The notes under the pieces: generated by a model
The model's input: the letters and a program-made list of their open reading frames with translations, nothing else
Told to the model about the DNA's origin: nothing
Database searches by the model: none
Assembly: GCF_002754375.1 (NCBI RefSeq)
Contig: NZ_PEFF01000001.1
Location: 5,349,501-5,413,500, forward strand
Origin: Variovorax sp. 54
Lineage (GTDB): Bacteria; Pseudomonadota; Gammaproteobacteria; Burkholderiales; Burkholderiaceae_C
Reading direction: 5' to 3'
Length of the DNA: 64,000 nucleotides
Part shown: one piece after another, positions 33,199 through 43,140 of the stretch
How positions within the stretch are numbered: position 1 is the stretch's first letter
Layout: each line of letters opens with the position of its first letter
Translations under genes and position numbers: made by a program

Positions 33199-34614
33199 AT
33201 GGCAAAGACCGTCGCCGATGTACTCAAGCTCGTCAAGGAAAACGAGGTCAAGTTCGTCGACTTGCGCTTCACCGACACCCGCGGCAAAGAGCAGCACGTC
33301 ACCGTGCCTGTGTCGCATTTCGATGAAGACAAATTCACCTCGGGCCACGCGTTCGACGGTTCGTCCATCGCCGGTTGGAAGGGCATCGAAGCCTCGGACA
33401 TGCAGCTCATGCCCGACCCGAACACCGCCAACATCGACCCGTTCTTCGAAGAAACGACGCTGATCCTGACCTGCGACGTGATCGACCCGGCCGACGGCAA
33501 GGCCTACGAGCGCGACCCGCGTTCGCTCGCCAAGCGCGCCGAGGCGTACATGAAGGCTTCCGGCCTGGGCGACACCGCCTACTTCGGACCGGAACCCGAA
33601 TTCTTCGTGTTCGACGGCGTGCGCTGGAAGAACGACATGTCGGGCTGCTTCGTGAAGATCGAGTCCGAAGAAGCCTCGTGGAACACCGACAAGGAGTTCG
33701 AGCACGGCAACAGCGGCCACCGTCCCGCAGTCAAGGGCGGCTACTTCCCCGTGCCCCCGGTCGACAGCTTCCAGGACATGCGCTCGGAAATGAGCCTGGT
33801 GCTCGAATCGCTGGGCATCCCGGTCGAAGTGCATCACCATGAAGTGGCCAACGCCGGCCAGCTCGAAATCGGCACCCGCTTCAGCACGCTGGTTCAGCGC
33901 GCCGACTGGGTCCAGCTGCAGAAGTACGTGATCCACAACGTGGCCCACGCCTACGGCAAGACCGCCACCTTCATGCCCAAGCCCATCGTTGGCGACAACG
34001 GCTCCGGCATGCACGTGCACCAGTCGGTCTGGAAAGACGGCAAGAACCTGTTCGCCGGCGACGGCTATGCAGGCCTGTCGGACTTCGCGCTGCACTACAT
34101 CGGCGGCATCATCAAGCACGCCCGTGCCCTGAACGCCATCACGAACCCCGGCACCAACAGCTACAAGCGCCTGGTGCCCGGCTTCGAAGCCCCGGTGAAG
34201 CTGGCCTACTCGGCCAAGAACCGCTCGGCCTCGATCCGCATTCCGTTCGTGGCCAACCCGAAGGGCCGCCGCGTCGAAGCGCGCTTCCCCGATCCGCTGA
34301 TGAACCCGTACCTGGGCTTTGCCGCGCTGCTGATGGCCGGCCTGGACGGCGTGGAAAACAAGATCCATCCGGGCGAAGCCGCCAGCAAGGACCTGTACCA
34401 CCTGCCGCCGGAAGAAGACGCGCTGATCCCGACCGTCTGCCACAGCCTGGACCAGGCCCTGGAGCACCTGGACAAGGACCGTGCGTTCCTGACCAAGGGC
34501 GGCGTGTTCACCGACTCGTACATCGACGCGTACATCGACCTCAAGATGCAGGAAGTCACGCGCTTCCGCATGGCGACGCATCCGGTCGAATTCGACATGT
34601 ACTACTCGCTGTAA
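33199..34614 (+). CDS. glnA: Glutamine synthetase type I
   Basis: 471 residues, the standard GSI length. It shows [18 protein letters not shown] near the start, the FDGSSIAGW beta-loop, GSGMHVHQS (ATP/metal), the [14 protein letters not shown] region and the adenylylation site Tyr400 in [11 protein letters not shown]. It condenses ammonia with glutamate. An AGGAG sits six bases before the ATG. Upstream NtrC sites and a sigma-54 promoter, with ntrB-ntrC downstream, mark it as nitrogen-controlled; the Tyr site indicates GlnE control. A terminator follows at 34655. Confidence 0.98.
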   Translation: MAKTVADVLKLVKENEVKFVDLRFTDTRGKEQHVTVPVSHFDEDKFTSGHAFDGSSIAGWKGIEASDMQLMPDPNTANIDPFFEETTLILTCDVIDPADGKAYERDPRSLAKRAEAYMKASGLGDTAYFGPEPEFFVFDGVRWKNDMSGCFVKIESEEASWNTDKEFEHGNSGHRPAVKGGYFPVPPVDSFQDMRSEMSLVLESLGIPVEVHHHEVANAGQLEIGTRFSTLVQRADWVQLQKYVIHNVAHAYGKTATFMPKPIVGDNGSGMHVHQSVWKDGKNLFAGDGYAGLSDFALHYIGGIIKHARALNAITNPGTNSYKRLVPGFEAPVKLAYSAKNRSASIRIPFVANPKGRRVEARFPDPLMNPYLGFAALLMAGLDGVENKIHPGEAASKDLYHLPPEEDALIPTVCHSLDQALEHLDKDRAFLTKGGVFTDSYIDAYIDLKMQEVTRFRMATHPVEFDMYYSL

Positions 34615-34654
34615 AAAGCGTGGTACCCGGCCCGCCTCGGCGGGCAGGTAAGAC

Positions 34655-34681
34655 AAAAGGACGGCCCCGGCCGTCCTTTTT
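34655..34681 (+). terminator. Rho-independent terminator after glnA
   Basis: AAAAGGACGGCC and GGCCGTCCTTTT form a 12-bp perfect stem with a very small loop, ending in a T-run. The symmetry allows use on both strands. It lies 40 bp after the glnA stop. Confidence 0.9.
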
Positions 34682-34760
34682 CCTTGGTGCGGAACATCCC
34701 ATCGTGAGAGGGCCCGAATTGCATCAAAATGCGCGTTTGTCGCGCCCTCTCCGGAATCAA

Positions 34761-35288
34761 ATGAAGACTGTCTCCCTGATTTTCCTGGCCGCCGCCTCGT
34801 TCGCCACCGCCACGGCGGCGCTCGCGCAAGAGCGCGTCTGGCGTTGCGGCAACGAGTACACCAACAACGCGACCGTGGCCCAGCAAAAGGGCTGCAAGAT
34901 CATGGAAGGCGGCAACGTCACCGTCGTGCAGGGCACGAAGCCCTCGGGCGGTGGTGGTGGCGGCAGCGCGTCGTCGTCGGGCGGCTCATCCGCCGCGCGC
35001 GCTCCGGCGGGCAGTCCGCGCGTCGAAGGCGTCGACCAGCGCGCCCGCGACGGCGAGGCGCGCTCTGTGCTCGAAACCGAGCTGCGCAAGGCCGAGGCGC
35101 GCCAGACCGAGCTCAAGAAGGAATTCAACAACGGCGAGCCCGAGAAGCAGGGCAGCGAAGGCCGCAACTACCAGAAGTACCTCGACCGCGTGGCTGAAAT
35201 GAAGGCCGAACTCGCGCGCAACGAGAGCGACATCGCCGGCATCCGCCGCGAAATCGGCCGCCTGCCCGGCAAGCCGCAAGCGCAGTAA
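34761..35288 (+). CDS. Small exported protein with DUF4124-like start
   Basis: 175 residues with a signal peptide (LIFLAAASFATATAALAQ). A short domain follows (ERVWRCGNEYTNN plus GCKIMEGGNVTVVQG) with two cysteines, as in DUF4124-like periplasmic proteins. A Gly/Ser-rich linker (about 62-90) leads to a C-terminal charged helix (about 95-170: RSVLETELRKAEARQTELKK and similar) that should form a coiled coil. It lies between glnA and ntrB, 12 bp before ntrB, so it is probably co-transcribed with the nitrogen regulators, but its function is not known. Confidence 0.8.
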   Translation: MKTVSLIFLAAASFATATAALAQERVWRCGNEYTNNATVAQQKGCKIMEGGNVTVVQGTKPSGGGGGGSASSSGGSSAARAPAGSPRVEGVDQRARDGEARSVLETELRKAEARQTELKKEFNNGEPEKQGSEGRNYQKYLDRVAEMKAELARNESDIAGIRREIGRLPGKPQAQ

Positions 35289-35299
35289 GCGGCGTCACC

Positions 35300-36379
35300 A
35301 TGGTGTTCGGGAAGAAGGCGACTGGCGCCAATCCGCGCTTTCGTGCCTTCGACCTGCTGTCCACGCTGATCGCGGTGGTCAACAGCGACGGCTCGGTGCT
35401 GTTCGCCAACGCAGGCCTCGAAGACGCGCTGGGTACCTCGCGGCGCACGCTAGAGGGCTCGCAGTTCGGCGCCTGTTTTCATGAGCCGCAGGTGCTGCGC
35501 ACCGCGCTCGACGGCGCCAGCAGCAACGACTTCGCCACGCTGCGCTACGAGGCTTTTTTGCGGCGCGTGAACCACGAGCTGATGCCCGTGCAGGTCACGC
35601 TCGCACACGGCGACAAGAAGGGCGAGCTCATCATCGAGATGTCGCCGCTGGAGCAGCAGGTGCGCCAGGACCGCGAAGAGCGCCTCATCGACCAGGCGCA
35701 GGCGAACAAGGAACTCATCCGCAACCTTGCGCACGAGATCAAGAACCCGCTGGGCGGCATCCGCGGCGCGGCGCAGCTGCTGCAGATGGAGGTCGAGTCG
35801 CGCGACCTCATCGAATACACCCAGGTCATCATCCATGAGGCCGACCGGCTGCAGACGCTGGTCGACCGGCTGCTGGCGCCGCACCGGCGTCCGCACGTGG
35901 TGGGCGACGTGAACATCCATGAGGTGTGCGAGCGTGTGCGCTCGGTCATCCTGGCGGAGTTCTCGCGCGACCTGCACATCGAGCGCGACTTCGACGTCTC
36001 CATTCCCGAGTTCCGCGGCGACCGCGAGCAGCTCATCCAGGCCACCCTCAACATCGCGCACAACGCGGCGCAGGCCCTGGCCGAGCGCCGCGCGGCGGGC
36101 GATGCGCAGATCACTTTCAAGACCCGCGTGGCCCGACAAGTGATCTTCAACAAGCAGTGGTATCGATTGGCACTGGAATTGCATGTCATCGACAATGGAC
36201 CGGGTGTGCCGGACACGATCAAGGACCGCATCTTCTATCCGCTCGTTTCGGGCAGGGAAGGCGGAACCGGGCTGGGACTGACGCTTGCGCAGACTTTTGT
36301 GCAGCAGCATCACGGCGTGATCGAGTGCGACAGCGTCCCGGGCCGAACCGATTTCAAGATATTGATTCCGCTGCCCTAG
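35300..36379 (+). CDS. ntrB: Nitrogen regulation sensor kinase/phosphatase NtrB
   Basis: 359 residues. A PAS domain occupies about 10-115, His145 lies in NLAHEIKNPLGGIRGAAQLL, the N-box is ATLNIAHNAAQAL, and the ATPase has VIDNGPGVPD and GGTGLGLTLAQTF. It phosphorylates and dephosphorylates NtrC according to PII signals of nitrogen status. It follows a small exported-protein gene by 12 bp and precedes ntrC by 26 bp. No transmembrane segment is present, as expected for cytoplasmic NtrB. Confidence 0.97.
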   Translation: MVFGKKATGANPRFRAFDLLSTLIAVVNSDGSVLFANAGLEDALGTSRRTLEGSQFGACFHEPQVLRTALDGASSNDFATLRYEAFLRRVNHELMPVQVTLAHGDKKGELIIEMSPLEQQVRQDREERLIDQAQANKELIRNLAHEIKNPLGGIRGAAQLLQMEVESRDLIEYTQVIIHEADRLQTLVDRLLAPHRRPHVVGDVNIHEVCERVRSVILAEFSRDLHIERDFDVSIPEFRGDREQLIQATLNIAHNAAQALAERRAAGDAQITFKTRVARQVIFNKQWYRLALELHVIDNGPGVPDTIKDRIFYPLVSGREGGTGLGLTLAQTFVQQHHGVIECDSVPGRTDFKILIPLP

Positions 36380-36405
36380 GGCAGCCCCGGCAACAGAGGA
36401 GATGC

Positions 36406-37925
<1,520 letters not shown>

Positions 37926-37926
<1 letters not shown>

Positions 37927-37951
37927 AAAGGCCCTCTCAGGGCCTTTTTTT
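37926..37951. terminator. Bidirectional terminator between ntrC and the convergent lipoprotein gene
   Basis: AAAAGGCCCT-CTC-AGGGCCTTTT, a 10-bp stem followed by T-run on one strand and preceded by A-run on the other. It sits immediately at the ntrC stop and ends two bases before the convergent stop at 37953, so it serves both genes. Confidence 0.9.
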
Positions 37952-37952
37952 A

Positions 37953-38483
37953 TTACCGGCTGCGTTGGCCTAGCGTGAGCGAGTCGAGCTGGAACTTGCC
38001 GCTCTTGTCCCAGAGCCAGGTGTCGACGTACGTGTGGCCGCCGAGCTTGCCGGGGCTCGGCAAGGGCGAGGTCGCCTTGATCAGGTCCGCGATCATCGGC
38101 GGCACTTCGGGCGCATGGCTGGGCACGCGGCTGAAGGTCACGTTGGTGATCTTGCCGTTCGCGTCGATCTCGGTCTCGACCACCACCACGGCGTACACCA
38201 GCGGCGGGATCTTGCCCTTGTAGATGCGGCTGGCGTAGGCCTTGTAGATGTGGCGCGCGCCGGTCTTGCGGTAGGTGCGGATCGCGGGCGTCTGCGCGGT
38301 GATGAGCCGCACCGTCGGCACGTCGCGACTGCCTTCCGTGGCGGTTTCGCCGCTGGGCGATGTGCTGCCCGTGCCGCTTTCCGAGCCGCCGCCCGGCTTG
38401 AGGACCGAGCAGGCGGCCAGCGCGAGCGCCGCCGCGGCGATCGCGGCAGAACGGGCCAGGCGTGCGGCGATCGGCGTCGTCAT
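37953..38483 (-). CDS. Lipoprotein with TonB-C-like fold
   Basis: 176 residues from the ATG at 38483. The N-terminus is a lipoprotein signal (AAIAAAALALAACS, lipobox LAAC). A Gly/Ser-rich linker leads to a C-terminal domain (about 80-170) with a strand-rich pattern, including PLVYAVVVVETEIDANGKIT, then TNVTFSRVPSHAPE, that resembles the TonB C-terminal domain found in energy transducers. No TonB-type transmembrane anchor is present, so it is more likely a periplasmic protein using the fold. It begins five bases after the exonuclease gene stop and is co-transcribed with it. Confidence 0.8.
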   Translation of the reverse strand: MTTPIAARLARSAAIAAAALALAACSVLKPGGGSESGTGSTSPSGETATEGSRDVPTVRLITAQTPAIRTYRKTGARHIYKAYASRIYKGKIPPLVYAVVVVETEIDANGKITNVTFSRVPSHAPEVPPMIADLIKATSPLPSPGKLGGHTYVDTWLWDKSGKFQLDSLTLGQRSR

Positions 38484-38488
38484 GGCCG

Positions 38489-39274
38489 TCAGGCGCCTGG
38501 GCCGAGTTCGAGCACCACCGGGGTGTGGTCGCTCGGCTTTTCCCACTTGCGCGGCACGCGGTCGATGACGCAGCCCTTCACGCGCGGCAGCAGCGGCTCG
38601 CTCACGAGGATGTGGTCGATGCGCAGGCCGCGGTTCTTCTGGTAGCCCAGCATGCGGTAGTCCCACCACGAGAAGCTCTTTTCGGGCTGTTCGAACATGC
38701 GGAAGCTGTCCGTCAGGCCCAGGCCGAGCAGCGCCTTGAAGTGGTCGCGCTCTTCGGTCGTGTGGTGGATCGTTTCCTTCAGGCCCACCGGGTCGAAGCT
38801 GTCGCGGTCTTCGGGCGTGACGTTGAAGTCGCCCAGCAGCACGAGGTTCGGGTGCGCCGCGAGCTCACGGGCCACGTAGGCGTGCAGTGCGTCGAGCCAC
38901 TTCATCTTGTAGGCGAACTTCTCGCTGCCCGGCTCCTGGCCGTTCACGAAGTAGCCGTTCAGCACGCGCAGCGGGCCCGAGGGCGTGTCGACGGTGGCCG
39001 CGATCACGCGCGACTGCTCGTCGGCGAAGTTCTCGATGTTCTTCACCACGTCGCGCAGCGGCGAGCGGCTGAGGATGGCGACGCCGTTGTAGGTCTTCTG
39101 TCCGAACACCGCCGCCTCGTAGCCGGCCGACTTCAGCACCTCGAGCGGAAACTTGTCGTCGGTCATCTTGAGCTCTTGCAGGCAAAGCACATCGACCGGG
39201 TTGGCGATGAGCCAGTCGAGCACGTGCTGCAGACGCGCGGTGAGGGAGTTGACGTTCCACGTGGCGATTTTCAT
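38489..39274 (-). CDS. xth: Exodeoxyribonuclease III
   Basis: 261 residues from the ATG at 39274. It has the EEP nuclease motifs: MKIATWNVNSLTARL at the start, VLCLQELKMTDDKFP (metal-binding Glu), LLGDFNVTPEDRDS (active-site Asp-Phe-Asn), the GLRIDHILVS region (Asp-His) and the SDHTPVVLEL end. It acts on abasic sites and 3' blocks in base-excision repair. It precedes the lipoprotein gene by five bases on the reverse strand. Confidence 0.96.
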   Translation of the reverse strand: MKIATWNVNSLTARLQHVLDWLIANPVDVLCLQELKMTDDKFPLEVLKSAGYEAAVFGQKTYNGVAILSRSPLRDVVKNIENFADEQSRVIAATVDTPSGPLRVLNGYFVNGQEPGSEKFAYKMKWLDALHAYVARELAAHPNLVLLGDFNVTPEDRDSFDPVGLKETIHHTTEERDHFKALLGLGLTDSFRMFEQPEKSFSWWDYRMLGYQKNRGLRIDHILVSEPLLPRVKGCVIDRVPRKWEKPSDHTPVVLELGPGA

Positions 39275-39546
39275 GGCGGCGCTGAGTGATTGATTTCGAA
39301 AATTCTGTTGCGGGTGCGTGGGGTGCCGTGGGCGTGTGTGCCCGGCCCTGTACGCGGCGGGGGCGCTGCACCGTGGCCGGGCGCGCCTCGCCAGCTTAGC
39401 AAAAGCTTCGTGGGGCCCGGGCAGGGTATGGGTAAGCGGGCGCAACAGCAACACCCGCAGGGCGGGTGTGCGGCGCATGGGCCGGGCGGGGGGGCGAGTC
39501 GCACCGGGGCCGGGCGACGGGTCTCAGTGGCGGATGGACGCCGGAA

Positions 39547-39798
39547 TCAGGGCGCCGCGCCCACCGCGTTGGCGGCCCGGCAGGTGTCGACCTCCAGGCG
39601 CGTGGGCAGCGCAAAGCAGCGGGCGTCCGCCTCGCGCGCCACGGCTTCGCGCAGTTGCCGTTCCTGCGCCGTCTCCACCTGCAGCTCGACGAGCCACTTC
39701 ATGAGCAGCGCCATCACGATCAGCAGCACCACGGAGGCCGCGAGCAAGGTCGTGCGCCAGCTCTGGACGCGGAAGACGGAAGCGTTGGACGTGCTCAT
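39547..39798 (-). CDS. Small single-pass membrane protein
   Basis: 83 residues. One hydrophobic helix (about 18-36, LLAASVVLLIVMALLMKWLV) is followed by a charged, coil-like stretch and two cysteines near the end. It is not recognised. It lies ten bases after another small membrane protein on the same strand, and the two look like one unit. Confidence 0.6.
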   Translation of the reverse strand: MSTSNASVFRVQSWRTTLLAASVVLLIVMALLMKWLVELQVETAQERQLREAVAREADARCFALPTRLEVDTCRAANAVGAAP

Positions 39799-39808
39799 GT
39801 GTTGATCC

Positions 39809-40054
39809 TCAGCGCGACAGCTGCGGAAAGATCCAGATGCTCATGCCGAGCACCACGCCCGCGCCCAGCGACATCGCCGCCGCGGTCGCGAACAGGCAGG
39901 CCACGACCAGGCTCGGCACGACCACCGACATGCTCAGGAATGCGATGGCGACGAGCACATAGGCCAGCACGGGCAGCAAGGCGATGTAGGCCGGCCGCGG
40001 GGTGCCGGCAGGCAGCTCGTCGGGACTCATGTCACGCAGAAACGGGTTCAGCAT
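39809..40054 (-). CDS. Small two-helix membrane protein
   Basis: 81 residues from the ATG at 40054; a start at the Met near residue 9 is possible. Two hydrophobic segments (about 22-42 and 47-74) predict a membrane hairpin. No family is recognised. It is followed by the other small membrane protein, and its upstream region is shared with the divergent LysR gene. Confidence 0.6.
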   Translation of the reverse strand: MLNPFLRDMSPDELPAGTPRPAYIALLPVLAYVLVAIAFLSMSVVVPSLVVACLFATAAAMSLGAGVVLGMSIWIFPQLSR

Positions 40055-40375
40055 GGCGAGTCGGTGGCGAGGTCCGAAGGCGCAGGCGCGCGCATCGCGC
40101 TGGCGATCGTGGATGTGTTCATGGGGCTCCCTGCGGTCACTGTTTTTTTCTCGCACGCCGCGCCGGCCCTCGCCGAACGCACGCGGTGCAACGAACGGGA
40201 CGATAGTTGCGTCATTAACAATTGCACAGGGAAATGCGCACATTTGTGAGTGATTTGCGTGCGACACGGCCAATCTCCGCGCCGGTTTGCGCAGTACGTC
40301 ACACGCATGCGGCGCCGGACCCTGCAGACCCCGCCAGGCGCGCCCCGTCCGCAGAACCGCTACATTGCATGCCCC
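40055..40375. other. 321-bp divergent promoter region before the LysR gene
   Basis: No gene is supported. An AT-richer part (about 40200-40260) contains TTAACAATTG and the imperfect repeat AATGCGCACATTTGTG, which may hold promoters or a LysR-type site. No clear T-N11-A box could be fixed by eye. Confidence 0.4.
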
Positions 40376-41326
40376 ATGGACCGCCTCGAGAACATAGAGA
40401 CCTTCGTGCGGGTCGCACAGACCCAGAGCTTTGCCGAGGCCGCGCGCCAGCTGCGGGTGTCGAAGTCGGTGGTGACCAGCCGCGTGAAGCAGCTCGAAGA
40501 CCATGTCGGCGCGCCGCTGTTCCACCGCAGCACGCGCGTGGTCCGGCTCAGCGACGTGGGGCAGGCCTTCCTGCGCGACTGCGTCGAGCTGGTCGGCCGG
40601 GCCAACAACATCATGGACCAGATGCGCGACGCCAAGGACGGGCCCACCGGCACGCTGCGCGTGCATGCGCTCACCGGTTTCGTGCTGGGGCATTTCGCCA
40701 CATTGCTGCGGGCCTTCCAGGTGAGCTTTCCGGACATCCACCTCGAACTCATCGTGAGCGATGCGGTGGTCGACCCGGTGAAGGCGGGTGTCGACTGCGC
40801 GCTGCAGATCTTTCCGGCGGCGTCGACCGATCTGGTGTCGCGCCCGCTGTTTCCGGTGCGCCGCGTGTTCTGCGCCACGCCCGAGTACCTGGGCGCGCAC
40901 GGCCGGCCCGCGAGCCCGCGCGAGCTGCACAAGCACACGCTCGGCCTGTACTCGGGCTACCCCACGCGCGACCGCTGGACCTTCCACCACGCGGGTGAAC
41001 AGGTCACGATGTACATGAGCGCCGCGTTGCTCACCAACAGCGTCCACCTGCTGCGCGAATACGCCATGGAGCACGCCGGCATCGTCTGCCTGCCGACGCT
41101 GGTGGCCGGCGAGGCGATCCTGCGCGGCGACCTGGAAGTGGTGCTGCCGGCGCACCAGCTGTCGTCGTTCTCGCTGAACGCGGTGTACGCGGGCACCTCG
41201 CGCAATGCCTTCAAGCTGCGGCTGTTCATCGAGCACCTGACCCAGGCCTTCTCGAAGGTGCCGCCGTGGGACGCGGCCATGATCGAACGGGGCCTGCTGC
41301 CGCCGGGCCTGATCTCGGACGCCTGA
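40376..41326 (+). CDS. LysR family regulator of the hydroquinone cluster
   Basis: 316 residues from the ATG at 40376. The winged helix-turn-helix occupies about residues 1-60 (MDRLENIETFVRVAQTQSFA, then RQLRVSKSVVTSRVKQLEDH). The sensor domain follows, with a late IVCLPTLVAGEAI segment. It reads in the same direction as the hydroquinone dioxygenase genes, 157 bp upstream of the first, so it may activate them, though LysR genes more often lie divergent from their target. It can also control the divergent small membrane genes. Confidence 0.88.
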   Translation: MDRLENIETFVRVAQTQSFAEAARQLRVSKSVVTSRVKQLEDHVGAPLFHRSTRVVRLSDVGQAFLRDCVELVGRANNIMDQMRDAKDGPTGTLRVHALTGFVLGHFATLLRAFQVSFPDIHLELIVSDAVVDPVKAGVDCALQIFPAASTDLVSRPLFPVRRVFCATPEYLGAHGRPASPRELHKHTLGLYSGYPTRDRWTFHHAGEQVTMYMSAALLTNSVHLLREYAMEHAGIVCLPTLVAGEAILRGDLEVVLPAHQLSSFSLNAVYAGTSRNAFKLRLFIEHLTQAFSKVPPWDAAMIERGLLPPGLISDA

Positions 41327-41483
41327 CGCGAACGTCGTCCGTTCCGGGGTAAACCCTGTGCATTGACCGGATTTGCCGAACAATGCGGCCCGCGTTTCGG
41401 GCCTACCGCTCCGGCCCCCCGTTTCCTACAGTGCAGACATCGCAGCCGCCACGCTGCATCGTCCGGCACCTCAGGAGACACCC

Positions 41484-41993
41484 ATGACCGTCGCATACCA
41501 GACCCGCTTCGGGTCCCTCAAGCATTTCGAGAAAGGCCACGTCGAACCGATCGACGACGACGTGCGCCACTACGCGTTCTCCAACTGCTTCGAGATCGCC
41601 AGCATCAGCGCACCGTACGAGAAGGTCGTGTTCGGCCAGAACCAGATCTACGTGCTGGAAACGCTTCGCGCCGAAGGCACCTCGCCCTGGTACACGAGTG
41701 CGCACGACGAGTTCGCGCTGGTGATGGACGGCGAGGTCGAAGTGCACCTCGTGCAGCTCGATGCGGCCCAGACCGTGGCCGACACCGAGAAGAACGGCGC
41801 CGTGTGCGTGAAGGGCGAACCCCAGGGCAAGAAGATGGGCTGGATGAAGCTCTCGCGCGGCCACCAGGGCCTGCTGCCGAAGAACACGGCCTACCAGTTT
41901 CGCGTGACCGGCGACCCCGGCGTGATCGTGCTGCAGACCTGCAAGGGCGATTTGTCGGTCGAGAAATGGGCCGACATCTGCCAGACGCACTGA
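41484..41993 (+). CDS. Hydroquinone 1,2-dioxygenase small subunit (HapC/PnpC-like)
   Basis: 169 residues from the ATG at 41484 with CAGGAG upstream. It matches the length of the small subunit of the two-subunit Fe(II) hydroquinone dioxygenase (about 170 residues in HapC and PnpC). A cupin-like pattern is visible: SPWYTSAHDEFALVMDGEVEVHLVQL, with a late GLLPKNTAYQFRVTG. It pairs with the large-subunit gene 27 bp downstream. Together they cleave hydroquinone to 4-hydroxymuconic semialdehyde. The assignment rests on the large subunit and the pathway genes around it. Confidence 0.85.
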   Translation: MTVAYQTRFGSLKHFEKGHVEPIDDDVRHYAFSNCFEIASISAPYEKVVFGQNQIYVLETLRAEGTSPWYTSAHDEFALVMDGEVEVHLVQLDAAQTVADTEKNGAVCVKGEPQGKKMGWMKLSRGHQGLLPKNTAYQFRVTGDPGVIVLQTCKGDLSVEKWADICQTH

Positions 41994-42020
41994 ACGCACC
42001 CGCCATCCAGGAGCCACACC

Positions 42021-43028
42021 ATGAACGCACCCGCAGAACTCGCCAAGGTCCTCGCATCACAGCCCCACGCCACGCTCGGCTACAAGGATTTTTCGCTCGG
42101 CAGCTTCGGCTTCCGCCGCGACGAGTACTTTGCCCACATCACCTGGAAGACCCGTGACGGCCGTCCCATGAGCCACACCATGGACGCCGGCAGCTACCTG
42201 CGCGCGCTGATGCGCGACGTGGCCTGGGGCTTTTTCTACGGCTGGGTCAACTTCGACAACGTGTTCGGCACCGTCAACCACTACGAGTCGGTCGACCTCT
42301 ATGCCGGCAGCTTCAACGGCACCATGAAGGACGCGGGCATCGACCTGCTCGAGAACTTCCCCACCGCGCAGATCCGCGCCACCTTCGAGGCCATGCTCGA
42401 CGACTGGACCAACGAGAGCTTCGACCCTTTTGCCGCGCCGCAGGAAACCGGCTCTCCCTACGGCCGCAAGAGCGGCAACAACACCGCCAAGATCACCCGG
42501 GCGCGCGAGCTGGCCAAGCGCTGCGTGGGCCTGAAGGGCGATCTCGACCTGCGCAGCGACGCGCGCGGCGCGCCCATCAACCGCGCTTTTGCCGACGTGC
42601 CGCAGGGCCAGCCCGAGCTGCACCCCGAGCCCGGCTTCGAGAACGAGGTGCACGCCTTCAACCTCTTCGGCTTCCTGAGCCGTTCGCAGGTGACGTGGAA
42701 CCCGAGCTTCACCTCGGTGGTGAAGCACAGCTACATGTGCCCGACGACCGAGGAGCACATCCTGCCGATCATCCACGGCAACGACCGCGTCGAGTGGTTC
42801 TTCCAGATGACCGACGAGATCCACTGGGACTGCGGCGACAAGAACACCGGCAAGCCCATGGCCCGCGTGATCATGAAGGCCGGCGACATGGCCGCCATGC
42901 CCGCCTACTGCCGCCACCAGGGCTTCAGCCCCAAGCGCTCGATGCTGCTGGTGTGGGAGAACGGCTCGCCGAGCCTGGTCTTCGAGATCCAGAAGGGCGA
43001 AAGCCCGGAGATTCCGGTCGAGTTCTGA
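42021..43028 (+). CDS. Hydroquinone 1,2-dioxygenase large subunit (HapD/PnpD-like)
   Basis: 335 residues. The iron ligands of the PnpCD structure recur in identical spacing: His252-x-Asn254-x3-Glu258 (HGNDRVEWFF), and His299 41 residues after the Glu (AYCRHQGF). Other features include a C-terminal LVFEIQKGESPEIP. It opens hydroquinone, with the small subunit, to 4-hydroxymuconic semialdehyde using O2 and Fe(II). The gene is followed by a palindromic REP-like element before the dehydrogenase gene. Confidence 0.9.
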   Translation: MNAPAELAKVLASQPHATLGYKDFSLGSFGFRRDEYFAHITWKTRDGRPMSHTMDAGSYLRALMRDVAWGFFYGWVNFDNVFGTVNHYESVDLYAGSFNGTMKDAGIDLLENFPTAQIRATFEAMLDDWTNESFDPFAAPQETGSPYGRKSGNNTAKITRARELAKRCVGLKGDLDLRSDARGAPINRAFADVPQGQPELHPEPGFENEVHAFNLFGFLSRSQVTWNPSFTSVVKHSYMCPTTEEHILPIIHGNDRVEWFFQMTDEIHWDCGDKNTGKPMARVIMKAGDMAAMPAYCRHQGFSPKRSMLLVWENGSPSLVFEIQKGESPEIPVEF

Positions 43029-43033
43029 ATGGC

Positions 43034-43129
43034 TCCCTCTCCCGCGAGCGGGAGAGGGCTGGGGTGAGGGTGGTGTTCGAGCCACCGCCGCCCCCTCACC
43101 CCAACCCTCTCCCCAAGGGGCGAGGGAGG
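43034..43129. repeat. REP-like inverted pair between the dioxygenase and dehydrogenase genes
   Basis: Two units in opposite orientation: CTCCCGCGAGCGGGAG plus GGCTGGGGTGAGGG at 43034-43070, and its near mirror CCCTCACCCCAACCCTCT plus hairpin at 43093-43129. The same unit pair recurs at 48805-48920, with the shared tail TTGGGGTGAGGG in both. Such elements are a known dispersed palindrome type in GC-rich proteobacteria. Confidence 0.85.
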
Positions 43130-43140
43130 AATGCAAAAAC